Source of the DNA: Acetispira formosa (nom. nud.)
Lineage (GTDB): Bacteria > Desulfobacterota > Desulfarculia > Adiutricales > Adiutricaceae
Length of the DNA: 64,000 nt
Direction of reading: 5' to 3'
Assembly: GCA_023525915.1 (NCBI GenBank)
Contig: CP026657.1
Span: forward strand, 124,001 to 188,000
Made by a program: the position numbers and the translations under genes
In this document: in pieces, positions 53,785-62,857 of the stretch
How the letters are laid out: each line of letters starts with the position of its first letter
Numbering within the stretch: the stretch's first letter is position 1
The notes under the pieces: generated by a model
What the model was told of the DNA's origin: nothing
Seen by the model: the letters and a program-made list of their open reading frames with translations, nothing else
Database searches by the model: none

Positions 53785-56700
53785 ATGAAAGTCGGAATCG
53801 GGTATGGGGATAACCCGGAGTCAGCAATAGCGGGACGCGAAGCGGTGCGAATGGCGCTCCGGCAGGCTGACAGGCAGGACCCCTGTGACATGGCCCTCTT
53901 GTTTTCCACCGTGCGGCATGACGCCGCCGTATTGCGGGCGGCCGTAGCCGCTGAGCTGGGGGAGTCTGTTCCGATTTATGGCGGGGGAGCGGCCGGGGTG
54001 ATCACCAATGATTATTACGGCTATGCGGGCGACCAGGTGGGCCTTGTCTGCCTGTGGCTTGAGGGCACGCGCTGTGATACCGTCATTGAGGGCAGCTTAA
54101 ATAAGAGCGAAGAAGAGGCCGGACTGCGTCTGGGCCGTCGGCTGGCCGAACTGGGCACGACTGAAGACTCGCCCGTCATGATGTTTTACGACGCGCTGGA
54201 TAAATCCAGCGGCCGAATGATCATGGCCACCTGGCTTTTGGAGGGGCTGCGGAAGGGGCTGGGCTTTTGGCCCGATCTGACCGGCGCCGGGCTTATGGGC
54301 GATCATATCGGCTCGCCCGGCCGCCAATGGGTCGGCGACGGCCTTGACGAATCTGTGGCCATTGCCCATGTTTTTTCGGGGGATATCCGCATTGACAGTG
54401 AAATAATGCACGGCTGTCGCCCCGCCACACCGTATTACACCGTAACCAGGGCTGACGGGCCGGTTATTCTGGAAATAAACGGCCTGCCCGCGCTCCAGTT
54501 TGTCGATCAGCTTATGGGGAGTGCCGTTCCGCCGGAAAATTATCCGTTTCTTCTGCTGTTCGGCGTCAATCACGGAGAGCGATGGGGCCGGTATGATGAG
54601 GACTATTACGCCAGCCGCCTCTGCCTGGGCATTGACAGGGAGCGCGACGGCATTGTTATGTTCGAGCCGGACATGGTCGAAGGGACGCAGTTCCAGCTCA
54701 TGTTCCGCTCACTGGAGCTTGATTACATAAAGCCGAAAATTGATAAGGCCTTCGATGAGTTGGGCGGCCGGGAGCCCGTCCTTGCCGTTTACATTGATTG
54801 CGCGGGACGCTGTGCCGGCTATATGGGCATGGATGCTGAGGACGCGCTGGTCGTCCAGGAGGCGGTGGGAGGGCGCGCTCCTCTTCTGGGCTTGTATACC
54901 GGCGTGGAGATTGCCCCCATCGGCGGCCGGCCCAGGGGCCTGGACTGGACGGGGATTTTCTGCCTGTTTTCACAAAGCGGCAATAGTTCCGCCAAACAGG
55001 AAAAGAAGCCCTCCCGCCCCGTCTGGCGGAAAACCTCCGCCGGTTCCGGGCAGACGGAAGCTCCGGCGGAGGCCCTGACGCGCATGAATGTGCAGAACAT
55101 GGCCAAGATTATCGCCCTGGATTCCGGCTCGGCCCAAATCCGCCACGAACTGGAACTGAAACGCCGCGGCTTCAAGCTTTTGGCTGAACTGGCCGGTTCC
55201 CTTCATCACAGCAGCCAGGATGATATGTTCGTCCATGTGGCCAGACGTTTGAACTCCGCGCTGAATATGCAGAGAACAATCATGCTGGTTCCGCGCGGCG
55301 ATGGTAGGTTTGTCCCCGAGGTGCTTCAGGGCTATTCGGCCGCTGAGAAATCAAAGCTGGCCGGACACCCCATTGATGTGCCGGATGAGCTTCTGGTCGC
55401 CAATGCCCCCGTGCTGGTCACAGGGGCCGATTCCCCGCATTGTTTTGAAGATTTCCGGGCCTTGATCGGTCTGCCGTATTTTATTTCCTGCCCCATTGTC
55501 CTGCATGAGAAAGTTTTTGCCGTTTTGATCACCGGGCGCCTGATTGAAGCGCCGCCCTACCTTCTGCGCATGAGCCCCAATGATTCAGAAAACGTGCAGG
55601 CTATCTGTGCGCTTATGGCTTCCGTTTTGGCCGCCAGACGACTGAAGGCGGTTGAGGAGCGGGCGCAGGTCATGCTGGACGCCACCCCCCTGTGCGCCAA
55701 TTTCTGGGATAGAAATTTCAGGAATATCGATTGCAACCTGGAAGCGGTAAAGCTTTTCAACCTCTCAGACAAAGATGAATATCTTGACCGGTTTTACGAA
55801 CTTTCGCCAGAAGTTCAGCCTTGCGGACGTTCCTCCGCCGAACTGTCGATGGAAAAAATAAAGATAGCCTTCGATACCGGCCATTGCCGTTTTGAGTGGA
55901 TGCACCAGATGCCGGACGGCGAGCCTGTTCCCTGTGAAATCACCCTGGTCCGGGTGAAATATATGGATGATTATATCGTCGTGGGCTTCACCAGGGATCT
56001 GCGTGAATTCAAAGCTATGCTGCGCGAGATGAGCCGGGCTGAAGTGGCGGAGGAGAGTAATCGGACCAAAAGTAAATTTTTGGCGACCATGAGCCATGAG
56101 ATTCGCACGCCGATGAACGCGGTCATGGGCATAACTGAAATCCAGATGCAGGACCCCGGCCTCTCGCCGGGCACCCGGGAGGCTTTCGGCAGAATTTACA
56201 ATTCCGCCAATACCCTGATGCGCATAATCAACGACATTCTTGACCTGTCCAAAATCGAGGCCGGCAAGCTCGAACTGGTGCCCGCCAGCTATGAGGTGGC
56301 CAGCATGATCAGCGATACCGCCGGCCTTAATATCATGCGCATCAACAGTAAGCCCATCGAGTTTGAAATCCTGGTGGATCCGGATGTGCCGTCCGTCCTG
56401 ATCGGCGATGAACTGCGCATCAAGCAGATTCTGAGCAACCTTCTCTCCAATGCCTTCAAATACACAGCTAAAGGGCGGGTGCGGCTGTCGGTCGATTCCG
56501 AAGCGGCGGCAGGTTCCGGTGAAAACGACGTCACCCTGATTCTCCGCGTCAGCGACACCGGGCAGGGCATGTCGGCCGAGCAGACCCGGAGCCTGTTCGA
56601 TGAATACTCCCGTTTTAATCTGGATTCAAACAAAATGATTGAGGGCACCGGTCTGGGCATGAATATCACCCAGCACCTGGTTCACATGATGGCTGGCGAA

Positions 56701-57927
56701 ATCAGCGTGGAAAGCGCGCCCGGTGAGGGCACCGCCTTTATGGTGCGTTTGCCGCAGAAGAACGCCGGGCGCGGAGTGCTGGGAGCTGAACTGGCGGAAA
56801 ATCTGCAAAAGTTTCGCCTGCTCCAGTCGTCCCAGATTAAACAGGCGCCGATTCGCCGCCGGCATATGCCGGAGGCGGCGGTGCTGGTGGTGGACGATGT
56901 GGAGACCAACCTCTATGTGGCCAAAGGGCTGCTCTCGCCCTACGGCCTAACGGTCGACACGGCCGGGGGAGGGCGTGAGGCCATTGATAAAATCGAATGC
57001 GGCGGCCGATATGACCTTATACTGATGGACCACATGATGCCCGGGATGGACGGCCTTGAGACTGTGGCGCACCTTCGCTCCATGGCCGCCGCCTGTCCCT
57101 TCTGCGGTGAGGTGCCCATTGTCGCCCTGACGGCGAACGCCGTTTCCGGCACCAAAGAGATGTTTCTGGCCCATCAGTTTGACGACTATATATCAAAGCC
57201 GATTGACCTGGCCAGGCTCAACGAGGTTTTAGAGCGCTGGATTCCAGCGGAGAAACAGCGGGAAGAAGCGTCCGTATCGGATGAAGGCGCAGCGGCCGTG
57301 CGGGAGCCGCAACTCCTGATAAGGGGGCTTGATACCGCCAGGGGCCTTCGCATGGTCGGCGGGTCGGAGAAGCTTTATCGGGAAACTGTCGCCGTTTTTT
57401 TCCGGGACGGCACTGAGAAGATTGTGGAGCTGGAGGCCGCTCTCAAACAGAAAGATATTCTTCTGTACACAATCCATGCTCACGCGCTCAAAAGCGCCGG
57501 GGCCAGCATCGGCGCGGAGGAATTGTCAGAGCGCGCGGCCGCTTTGGAACTGGCGGGCAAGCGCGGTGATCTGCCCTTTATTCAAGCCCATCATCGCGCT
57601 TTTATGGAAGAGATTAGGACGCTCATTGAGCAGATCGGGGCGGCGCTCTCACCATCCGGCCGCGGGCCGGAGGCCGACGCCGGGCGTCTGGCGGCTGTGC
57701 TGAAAGACCTTAAATTGGCGATTGACGATTTTGATGTGGAAGCAATCAATCAGGCGACGGCGGCGCTCAAGGAGTTTGGGGACCAAGCGGACAGCCAGGT
57801 GGCGGTTCTCCTGGCCCATTTATTGGGCGGCGGCTATGATGACGCCGCGGAACTGGTTGATCGTTTACTGAAGACTGACACGCAAAGCTCAACGCCTGTT
57901 GACGGCATGTTGATCGTACGCCGGTAA
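53785..57927 (+). CDS. FIST-GAF-PAS hybrid histidine kinase with receiver and Hpt (1380 aa)
   Basis: Residues 1-390 are FIST N and C sensor domains (AVAAELGESVPIYGGGAAGV, VLAVYIDCAGRCAGYMG, PLLGLYTGVEIAPI), a cytoplasmic ligand-binding module. Then come a GAF-like region (about 455-610), PAS (about 620-745), HisKA with [10 protein letters not shown] (H about 770), HATPase (NAFKYTAKG, DTGQGMS, GTGLGMNI), receiver (LVVDDVETN, D about 1081 in LMDHMMPGMDG) and Hpt (HAHALKSAGAS, about 1232). No membrane segment. The last 17 codons and the stop lie inside a copy of the 54-bp repeat (SSTPVDGMLIVRR). It is followed by a second hybrid kinase after 31 bases. Confidence 0.9.
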   Translation: MKVGIGYGDNPESAIAGREAVRMALRQADRQDPCDMALLFSTVRHDAAVLRAAVAAELGESVPIYGGGAAGVITNDYYGYAGDQVGLVCLWLEGTRCDTVIEGSLNKSEEEAGLRLGRRLAELGTTEDSPVMMFYDALDKSSGRMIMATWLLEGLRKGLGFWPDLTGAGLMGDHIGSPGRQWVGDGLDESVAIAHVFSGDIRIDSEIMHGCRPATPYYTVTRADGPVILEINGLPALQFVDQLMGSAVPPENYPFLLLFGVNHGERWGRYDEDYYASRLCLGIDRERDGIVMFEPDMVEGTQFQLMFRSLELDYIKPKIDKAFDELGGREPVLAVYIDCAGRCAGYMGMDAEDALVVQEAVGGRAPLLGLYTGVEIAPIGGRPRGLDWTGIFCLFSQSGNSSAKQEKKPSRPVWRKTSAGSGQTEAPAEALTRMNVQNMAKIIALDSGSAQIRHELELKRRGFKLLAELAGSLHHSSQDDMFVHVARRLNSALNMQRTIMLVPRGDGRFVPEVLQGYSAAEKSKLAGHPIDVPDELLVANAPVLVTGADSPHCFEDFRALIGLPYFISCPIVLHEKVFAVLITGRLIEAPPYLLRMSPNDSENVQAICALMASVLAARRLKAVEERAQVMLDATPLCANFWDRNFRNIDCNLEAVKLFNLSDKDEYLDRFYELSPEVQPCGRSSAELSMEKIKIAFDTGHCRFEWMHQMPDGEPVPCEITLVRVKYMDDYIVVGFTRDLREFKAMLREMSRAEVAEESNRTKSKFLATMSHEIRTPMNAVMGITEIQMQDPGLSPGTREAFGRIYNSANTLMRIINDILDLSKIEAGKLELVPASYEVASMISDTAGLNIMRINSKPIEFEILVDPDVPSVLIGDELRIKQILSNLLSNAFKYTAKGRVRLSVDSEAAAGSGENDVTLILRVSDTGQGMSAEQTRSLFDEYSRFNLDSNKMIEGTGLGMNITQHLVHMMAGEISVESAPGEGTAFMVRLPQKNAGRGVLGAELAENLQKFRLLQSSQIKQAPIRRRHMPEAAVLVVDDVETNLYVAKGLLSPYGLTVDTAGGGREAIDKIECGGRYDLILMDHMMPGMDGLETVAHLRSMAAACPFCGEVPIVALTANAVSGTKEMFLAHQFDDYISKPIDLARLNEVLERWIPAEKQREEASVSDEGAAAVREPQLLIRGLDTARGLRMVGGSEKLYRETVAVFFRDGTEKIVELEAALKQKDILLYTIHAHALKSAGASIGAEELSERAAALELAGKRGDLPFIQAHHRAFMEEIRTLIEQIGAALSPSGRGPEADAGRLAAVLKDLKLAIDDFDVEAINQATAALKEFGDQADSQVAVLLAHLLGGGYDDAAELVDRLLKTDTQSSTPVDGMLIVRR

Positions 57928-57930
57928 AAA
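57876..57930 (+). repeat. 54-bp dispersed repeat, copy 7 (inside a coding region)
   Basis: TGACACGCAAAGCTCAACG, then CCTGTTGACGGCATGTTG and ATCGTACGCCGGTAAAAA. It is read through in frame and supplies the C-terminus and TAA of the FIST kinase; the TGA at its left edge is out of frame here. Confidence 0.78.
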
Positions 57931-57958
57931 GATAATTGACGGGAAGGGATGTAATTAT

Positions 57959-60900
57959 ATGGCGGTGAGAAAGTCAACAGCCAACTTTGATGAAGTGCTC
58001 GCGAAACTGACAAAAATGCCGGAGCTTTCCAATGGGGCGCTGTCCGAGGCCGCCCATGTGATCGCTCATGAGGGCTGTACGGCCCTGAATACGCATCGTG
58101 TCGGGATCTGGACCATCTTTGAGGACGCAAAATTTCTGAAAAGTCTGGCTTATTTTGATTCCGAGACCGGTGAGCACAGTGTTCAGGACAATTTCGACCT
58201 CTTAACGCGGAAGCAATATGCCGACCTTCTGCGCTCGGAGCGTCTGATTGTGATCAACGATATTCGGGAGTCCAACGCGCTTTCGGATGTGGTGGACGGC
58301 TATGGGCCTAAAATATGCTCTTTGCTGGACGCGCCGATCCGCACCGGCGGCAAGCTCTCGGGCGTGGTCTGTATTGAGCAGGATCGCTGCGAAGACTATC
58401 CCCAGCGGCGCATCTGGACGCGTGAGGAGCAGAACTTCGCATCCTCTCTGGCCGATCTGATGGCCCTGGCCCTGATGGGCACCGAGCGCCGGTATCTGAT
58501 GAAACAGAGCGAGACGCTGATGAACAATCTGCCCGGCATGGTCTATCAGTGTCTCAATGACCCGCCCGATTTCAGTTTCATCTTTGTCAGCGACGGATGT
58601 CTGGCCCTGACCGGCTATACGCGGGATGAACTTCTGGGCAACAGCACTTTCAAGTTTTTCGACATGGTGCACCCCGATGACGTTGCGACCCTGGCCAAGC
58701 AAAACGCGGAAACGCTTTCAGTCGGCCTGCCGCTGGAGACCACCTTCCGCGTGGTGATGAAGGACGGCAGCATCAAATGGATCTGGGAGCGCAGCCATAT
58801 TGTGGAATACACCCCGGACGGGAGGCCCTACATGCTGGAGGGCTTTTATGCCGACATCACCAGCCAGCGCCGTCTGGAGGCGGCTGAAGCTGAATCGAGA
58901 TCAAAGAGCAACTTTCTGGCCAGAATGAGCCATGAGATTCGCACGCCCATGAACGCGATTATCGGCATGGCGGAGCTGGCCCTGCGTGAAGACATGAGCG
59001 ACGCGGCCCGCGAGCACACTCTGGCTATCAAACACGCGGGAGCCAATCTTTTAACGATCATTAACGATATTTTAGACCTTTCCAAAGTGGAACGGGGACA
59101 GATTGAGGTCATTTCGGAAGAATATCTGTTCTCCTCACTGGTCAATGACCTGATTGAAATCATCAGGATGAGGATGTTTGAATCGCGCTTGAGGCTGATC
59201 ATCAACATCGACAGCCATATGCCGAACAAGCTTGTGGGGGACGTGGTGAAAATCCGTCAGGTTCTCACCAATCTTTTGAGTAACGCGGTCAAATACACGG
59301 ACAAGGGGCATGTCATCTTCTCCGTTGACTGGGAAAAGACCGCCCCCGATGAGGCCATGCTCGTGATCTCGGTCTCCGATACCGGCCGGGGAATCAAGGA
59401 ACAGGATTTGAATAAACTCTTCGGCGAGTTTGTTCAACTTGATCTGGACAAGAACAAAGGGATTGAGGGCACCGGGCTGGGGCTTTCCATTGCCCGCCAC
59501 TTCGTGCATGCCATGGGCGGCGAGATCGATGTGGCCTCCACCTACGGCCAGGGCAGCACCTTTACAGTCAGGATTCCCCAGAAGGTGGTCAGCTTTGACC
59601 GTCTGGCGTGTGTTGAGCACCCGCCCGAAAAGCGGGTCCTGACCTTTGAACGGCGGGAAATGTGCGCCGAGTCCATTTCCCGGACCATGGACAATTTAGG
59701 CGTGGACAGCAGGCTCGTCACCCAGGCGTCGGCGTTTCTGGAGGAGCTGCGGACGGGCGAATACGCTTTCGCCTTCGTCGCGGCCGGCCTCTACCCCAAG
59801 GTGGAGGAGGGGTTCACGTCACTGGGCGGCAGCACCCAGTTGGTGCTGATTGAGGAATTCGGTGAGGCGGTGGCCTATCGCGACTACACGGTTCTGCGAA
59901 CGCCGGTTTATGCGGTTCCGGTGGCCAATATCCTCAATGGCTCGTTTTCCGCCAGCAATGATCCGTCCGGCCTGGCCTTTTCCGTCAAATTTACCGCCCC
60001 GTCCGCCAGGGTGCTGGTTGTGGACGATATCAACACCAACCTGAAAGTGGCCGAGGGGCTTATGTCGCCCTACCGGATGCGGGTCGACGTGTGCGAGAGC
60101 GGCTTTGAGGCCATTGAAGCGGTAAAAGACGAAGACTATGACCTCATCTTCATGGATCATATGATGCCGGAAATGGACGGCATTGAGACCATGCTGCGTA
60201 TAAGAGCCATGGAAGAGGCCAGGGACGTCCCCATTGTGGCGCTCACGGCCAACGCTGTTTCCGGCATGAAGGAAATGTTCAAGGAAAAGGGTTTTGACGA
60301 TTACTTGTCCAAGCCGATAGATATGGTTCGCCTGAACTCGATTTTAGCCAAATGGCTCCCGCGGGAAAAGCAGAAGAGTGAAATTAAAAGCGCGCCCGCC
60401 GCGGTGCGGGAAAAAGAAATAACCTTTACAATTGAGGGGCTGAACGTCCCCAAAGGCGTGGCCAGGGCGGGCGGCTCTGTCAAGCTCTATCTGGAGACGC
60501 TGGCCGTGTTTCGCAAAGATGGCCAGGGAAAAATGGCTGAATTGAGCGCCAGCCTGAAAGATGATAACCTCGCCTTGTATACGACCAATGTTCACGCGCT
60601 AAAAAGCGCCCTGGCCTATGTTGGGGCGGAGGGGCTCGCCAAGGCGGCGGCGTCTTTGGAGTCGGCGGGGAGAGAAGGGGATAAGGGATTTATCGAGACC
60701 CATAACACCACGTTTTTACCGGCGCTGGCGCGCCTTCTGGACAACATCGCCGCCTGCCCTGAAATAGCCGGCGACGATGAGCCGGAGACCTTGCTGGACA
60801 AAGAACGTCTGCGTGAAATTCTCGATCCCCTCAGAACAGCGCTTGATGAGTTTGATACGGAAACGATCAACCGCTTGTCCGACCATCTGCAAGGATTCAC

Positions 60901-61012
60901 ACGCGCCCAGGAGAGCGGCGACTCTGTCGGCGCGATACTGGAGCAGATATTGACCGGCGGATACGATGAAGCGATTGAGAAAATCGATGATTTATTGCCA
61001 ATACTGAAATAA
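57959..61012 (+). CDS. GAF-PAS hybrid histidine kinase with receiver and Hpt (1017 aa)
   Basis: No membrane segment. GAF domain at about 15-170 (ALNTHRVGIWTIFEDAKFL, GGKLSGVVCIEQD); PAS/PAC at about 190-300 (LPGMVYQCLNDPPDFSFIFV, LEGFYADITSQRRLE); His[12 protein letters not shown] (H about 324); HATPase (NAVKYTDKG, DTGRGIKE, GTGLGLSIA); degenerate receiver; true receiver (LVVDDINTN, D about 732 in FMDHMMPEMDG); Hpt (NVHALKSALA, about 878); helical tail. Catalytic architecture from HisKA on matches the kinase at 9257, including the extra degenerate receiver. It shares an operon with the FIST kinase and the receiver at 61035. Confidence 0.92.
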   Translation: MAVRKSTANFDEVLAKLTKMPELSNGALSEAAHVIAHEGCTALNTHRVGIWTIFEDAKFLKSLAYFDSETGEHSVQDNFDLLTRKQYADLLRSERLIVINDIRESNALSDVVDGYGPKICSLLDAPIRTGGKLSGVVCIEQDRCEDYPQRRIWTREEQNFASSLADLMALALMGTERRYLMKQSETLMNNLPGMVYQCLNDPPDFSFIFVSDGCLALTGYTRDELLGNSTFKFFDMVHPDDVATLAKQNAETLSVGLPLETTFRVVMKDGSIKWIWERSHIVEYTPDGRPYMLEGFYADITSQRRLEAAEAESRSKSNFLARMSHEIRTPMNAIIGMAELALREDMSDAAREHTLAIKHAGANLLTIINDILDLSKVERGQIEVISEEYLFSSLVNDLIEIIRMRMFESRLRLIINIDSHMPNKLVGDVVKIRQVLTNLLSNAVKYTDKGHVIFSVDWEKTAPDEAMLVISVSDTGRGIKEQDLNKLFGEFVQLDLDKNKGIEGTGLGLSIARHFVHAMGGEIDVASTYGQGSTFTVRIPQKVVSFDRLACVEHPPEKRVLTFERREMCAESISRTMDNLGVDSRLVTQASAFLEELRTGEYAFAFVAAGLYPKVEEGFTSLGGSTQLVLIEEFGEAVAYRDYTVLRTPVYAVPVANILNGSFSASNDPSGLAFSVKFTAPSARVLVVDDINTNLKVAEGLMSPYRMRVDVCESGFEAIEAVKDEDYDLIFMDHMMPEMDGIETMLRIRAMEEARDVPIVALTANAVSGMKEMFKEKGFDDYLSKPIDMVRLNSILAKWLPREKQKSEIKSAPAAVREKEITFTIEGLNVPKGVARAGGSVKLYLETLAVFRKDGQGKMAELSASLKDDNLALYTTNVHALKSALAYVGAEGLAKAAASLESAGREGDKGFIETHNTTFLPALARLLDNIAACPEIAGDDEPETLLDKERLREILDPLRTALDEFDTETINRLSDHLQGFTRAQESGDSVGAILEQILTGGYDEAIEKIDDLLPILK

Positions 61013-61034
61013 GCGCAAAAATGGTGTAACTGCT

Positions 61035-61469
61035 ATGAGTATGACAAAAAAGACGATTATGCTGGTCGACGACAATTTGACAAACCTGCAGATAGGCAGC
61101 TCCATCCTGATGGAGCATTACAATGTGATTACGATGAATTCCGGGCAGCGGCTGCTCAAAACGCTGGAAAGAAAGATACCGGATCTGATTCTTCTGGATA
61201 TAGAGATGCCGGAGATGAACGGCTATGAGACTATCAGGCATCTGAAGGAAAATGACAAATTCTCACAGATTCCGGTGATATTTCTCACCGCGAAAAACGA
61301 CGACGGAAGTGAGCACCTGGGCCTTTCACTGGGTGCGGTCGACTACGTCACCAAGCCGTTTTCGGTGCCCCTGCTGCTCAAACGCCTTGAAGTCCATCTG
61401 CTTGTGGAGGACCAGAAGAAGATCATCATGGAACAAAAGCAGGAACTGGACCGCTTGATGGCAAACTGA
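61035..61469 (+). CDS. Single-domain response regulator (144 aa)
   Basis: CheY-like receiver: IMLVDDN, phosphoacceptor D55 in ILLDIEMPEMNGYE, FLTAK, and DYVTKPF. A short helical tail ([20 protein letters not shown]) corresponds to the linker of the HD-GYP regulator at 8193, which it resembles throughout, so it may be a truncated duplicate. It probably serves as phosphate acceptor or relay for the two hybrid kinases upstream, 22 bases away. Confidence 0.9.
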   Translation: MSMTKKTIMLVDDNLTNLQIGSSILMEHYNVITMNSGQRLLKTLERKIPDLILLDIEMPEMNGYETIRHLKENDKFSQIPVIFLTAKNDDGSEHLGLSLGAVDYVTKPFSVPLLLKRLEVHLLVEDQKKIIMEQKQELDRLMAN

Positions 61470-61504
61470 AGGTTATGCGGCTTTAAATAGGTGGATGTGT
61501 CTCT

Positions 61505-62349
61505 CTAAGCGGATAGCGGGAAATCCATCCGGCGGAAAGCTTCAATCATTTCATAGGTCAGGCTGAGGCTGGAGCCGCTCTCCTGAATTCGTTCCCTGGG
61601 CATCCAGACCGCTTCGGAAAGCTCGGTCAGATCAAGTTTGATCTGGTCAGAGCCTGCCAGATCAGCGAAGAAACCGGCCAGAACCGATTGTGAAAAAGCC
61701 CAGGGCTGGCTTTTATAATAGCGAATGTTTCTGATTTCCAATCCCACCTCTTCCATGACCTCCCGCCTGACCGTATCTTCCATGGTTTCTCCGATTTCCA
61801 TGAACCCGGCGACCAGGGCCAGATTTTTGTATATCCCTTGGGAATATCGGGTCATTAATAGTTTATCGCCGTTGATGACCCCCACAATGACCACCGGGGC
61901 GATGCTGGGATAAATGATGTTGCCGCACGATGGACAGACCATGGCTCTTTCGGTGGGGCTGGGTGAAGTCGGGCTGCCGCAGCGGCCGCAGTATTTATTT
62001 TTGGCGGCCCAGAGGCCAGGTGGCTGGCTGTGGCCCCGGCAAATCCAAGCCAGGCCGGTTCGAACTGGCGGAAAATCTGAACGCTGTGATAATCAAAACC
62101 ATCAGACGGGGGCGGAGCGGCCCGGCCGAGAAAGAAATTGACGCCGCTTATGGAAAACAGAAATTGCGGGTCGCCAACTGTTTCTGGAAAAATGCCGGAT
62201 AACTGTTGATATGTTGGAATTGCCGGGCCATTTTCGCCATTGAATAAAAGCACCTGGTCATTATCAAGGAGTATTATCAGGTCGCCGGCTTGCGGCTTCA
62301 GAGGGTGAAAGCTGATGTCCAGTATGTGTGGATAAATATCTTGCAGCAT
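61505..62349 (-). pseudogene. nudC: NAD+ diphosphatase NudC, split by a frameshift
   Basis: The first part (62349 to about 62010) is the NudC N-terminal region, ending FRQFEPAWLGFAGATASHLA. The rest continues in another frame as WAAKNKYCGRCGSPTSP..CPSCG (zinc ribbon), and then a perfect Nudix box, GFMEIGETMEDTVRREVMEE. NudC hydrolyses NADH and removes NAD caps from RNA. One missing base near 62010 explains the split; apart from it all motifs are intact, so the lesion is recent or a sequence error. If repaired the protein would have about 281 residues. Confidence 0.8.
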
Positions 62350-62763
62350 GGATGATCAAGTCTCCGAGGGGTTGTCGCGCCATTGCGGCCCGCCCGCTTT
62401 CACAACGGGTCAACGGGCTTCTCATTATTTTCAAGGATACACTTTATGGCGATACGCAGGTGGAAGTCAAGCCCGGAATCAAAGCCTGAAGAGCCGCGGC
62501 GGTTGAGCAAATTAAAACGCCTGAAGACAGGGGGCTTTCAGGCATGGGTATCACCGTTCAGATGAGGTCGATAGTTTTTGACTGATACAACTCACAGAAT
62601 GAATTTTTTTTCTATTGGAACGGCCGCACTTTTTGCTGTTTTTTTTGCGTAATTTTGCTATATTCACCAGCCTGTTTTTGCGTTTTTTTTTATGGAGATA
62701 ACCGCATAGACCGCATTTTGGTTAATATATTGAAATTATATATAAAATATATTAAAAATCTTC
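62350..62763. other. Intergenic region
   Basis: No gene seen. A small GCCTGAA/TTCAGGC hairpin lies at 62519-62543. T-rich runs follow at 62606-62700. The nudC-like and acnX-like genes are divergent here. Confidence 0.4.
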
Positions 62764-62779
62764 TGGCACTCCAATTGCT
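62764..62779 (+). promoter_or_regulatory. Sigma-54 promoter of the aconitase X gene
   Basis: TGGCACTCCAATTGCT matches the consensus TGGCAC-N5-TTGCW at every position, with GG at 62765-62766 and GC at 62777-62778. It lies about 80 bases before the TTG start. Sigma-54 promoters need an enhancer-binding activator, so this catabolic gene is probably induced by a specific signal. Confidence 0.75.
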
Positions 62780-62857
62780 TTATTCAAAAATCTGAAAGTT
62801 AAATTTAACCCTGTCTATATCCGCGCCTGTTGCGCGTCACTGTCAAGGAGGGGAGAT

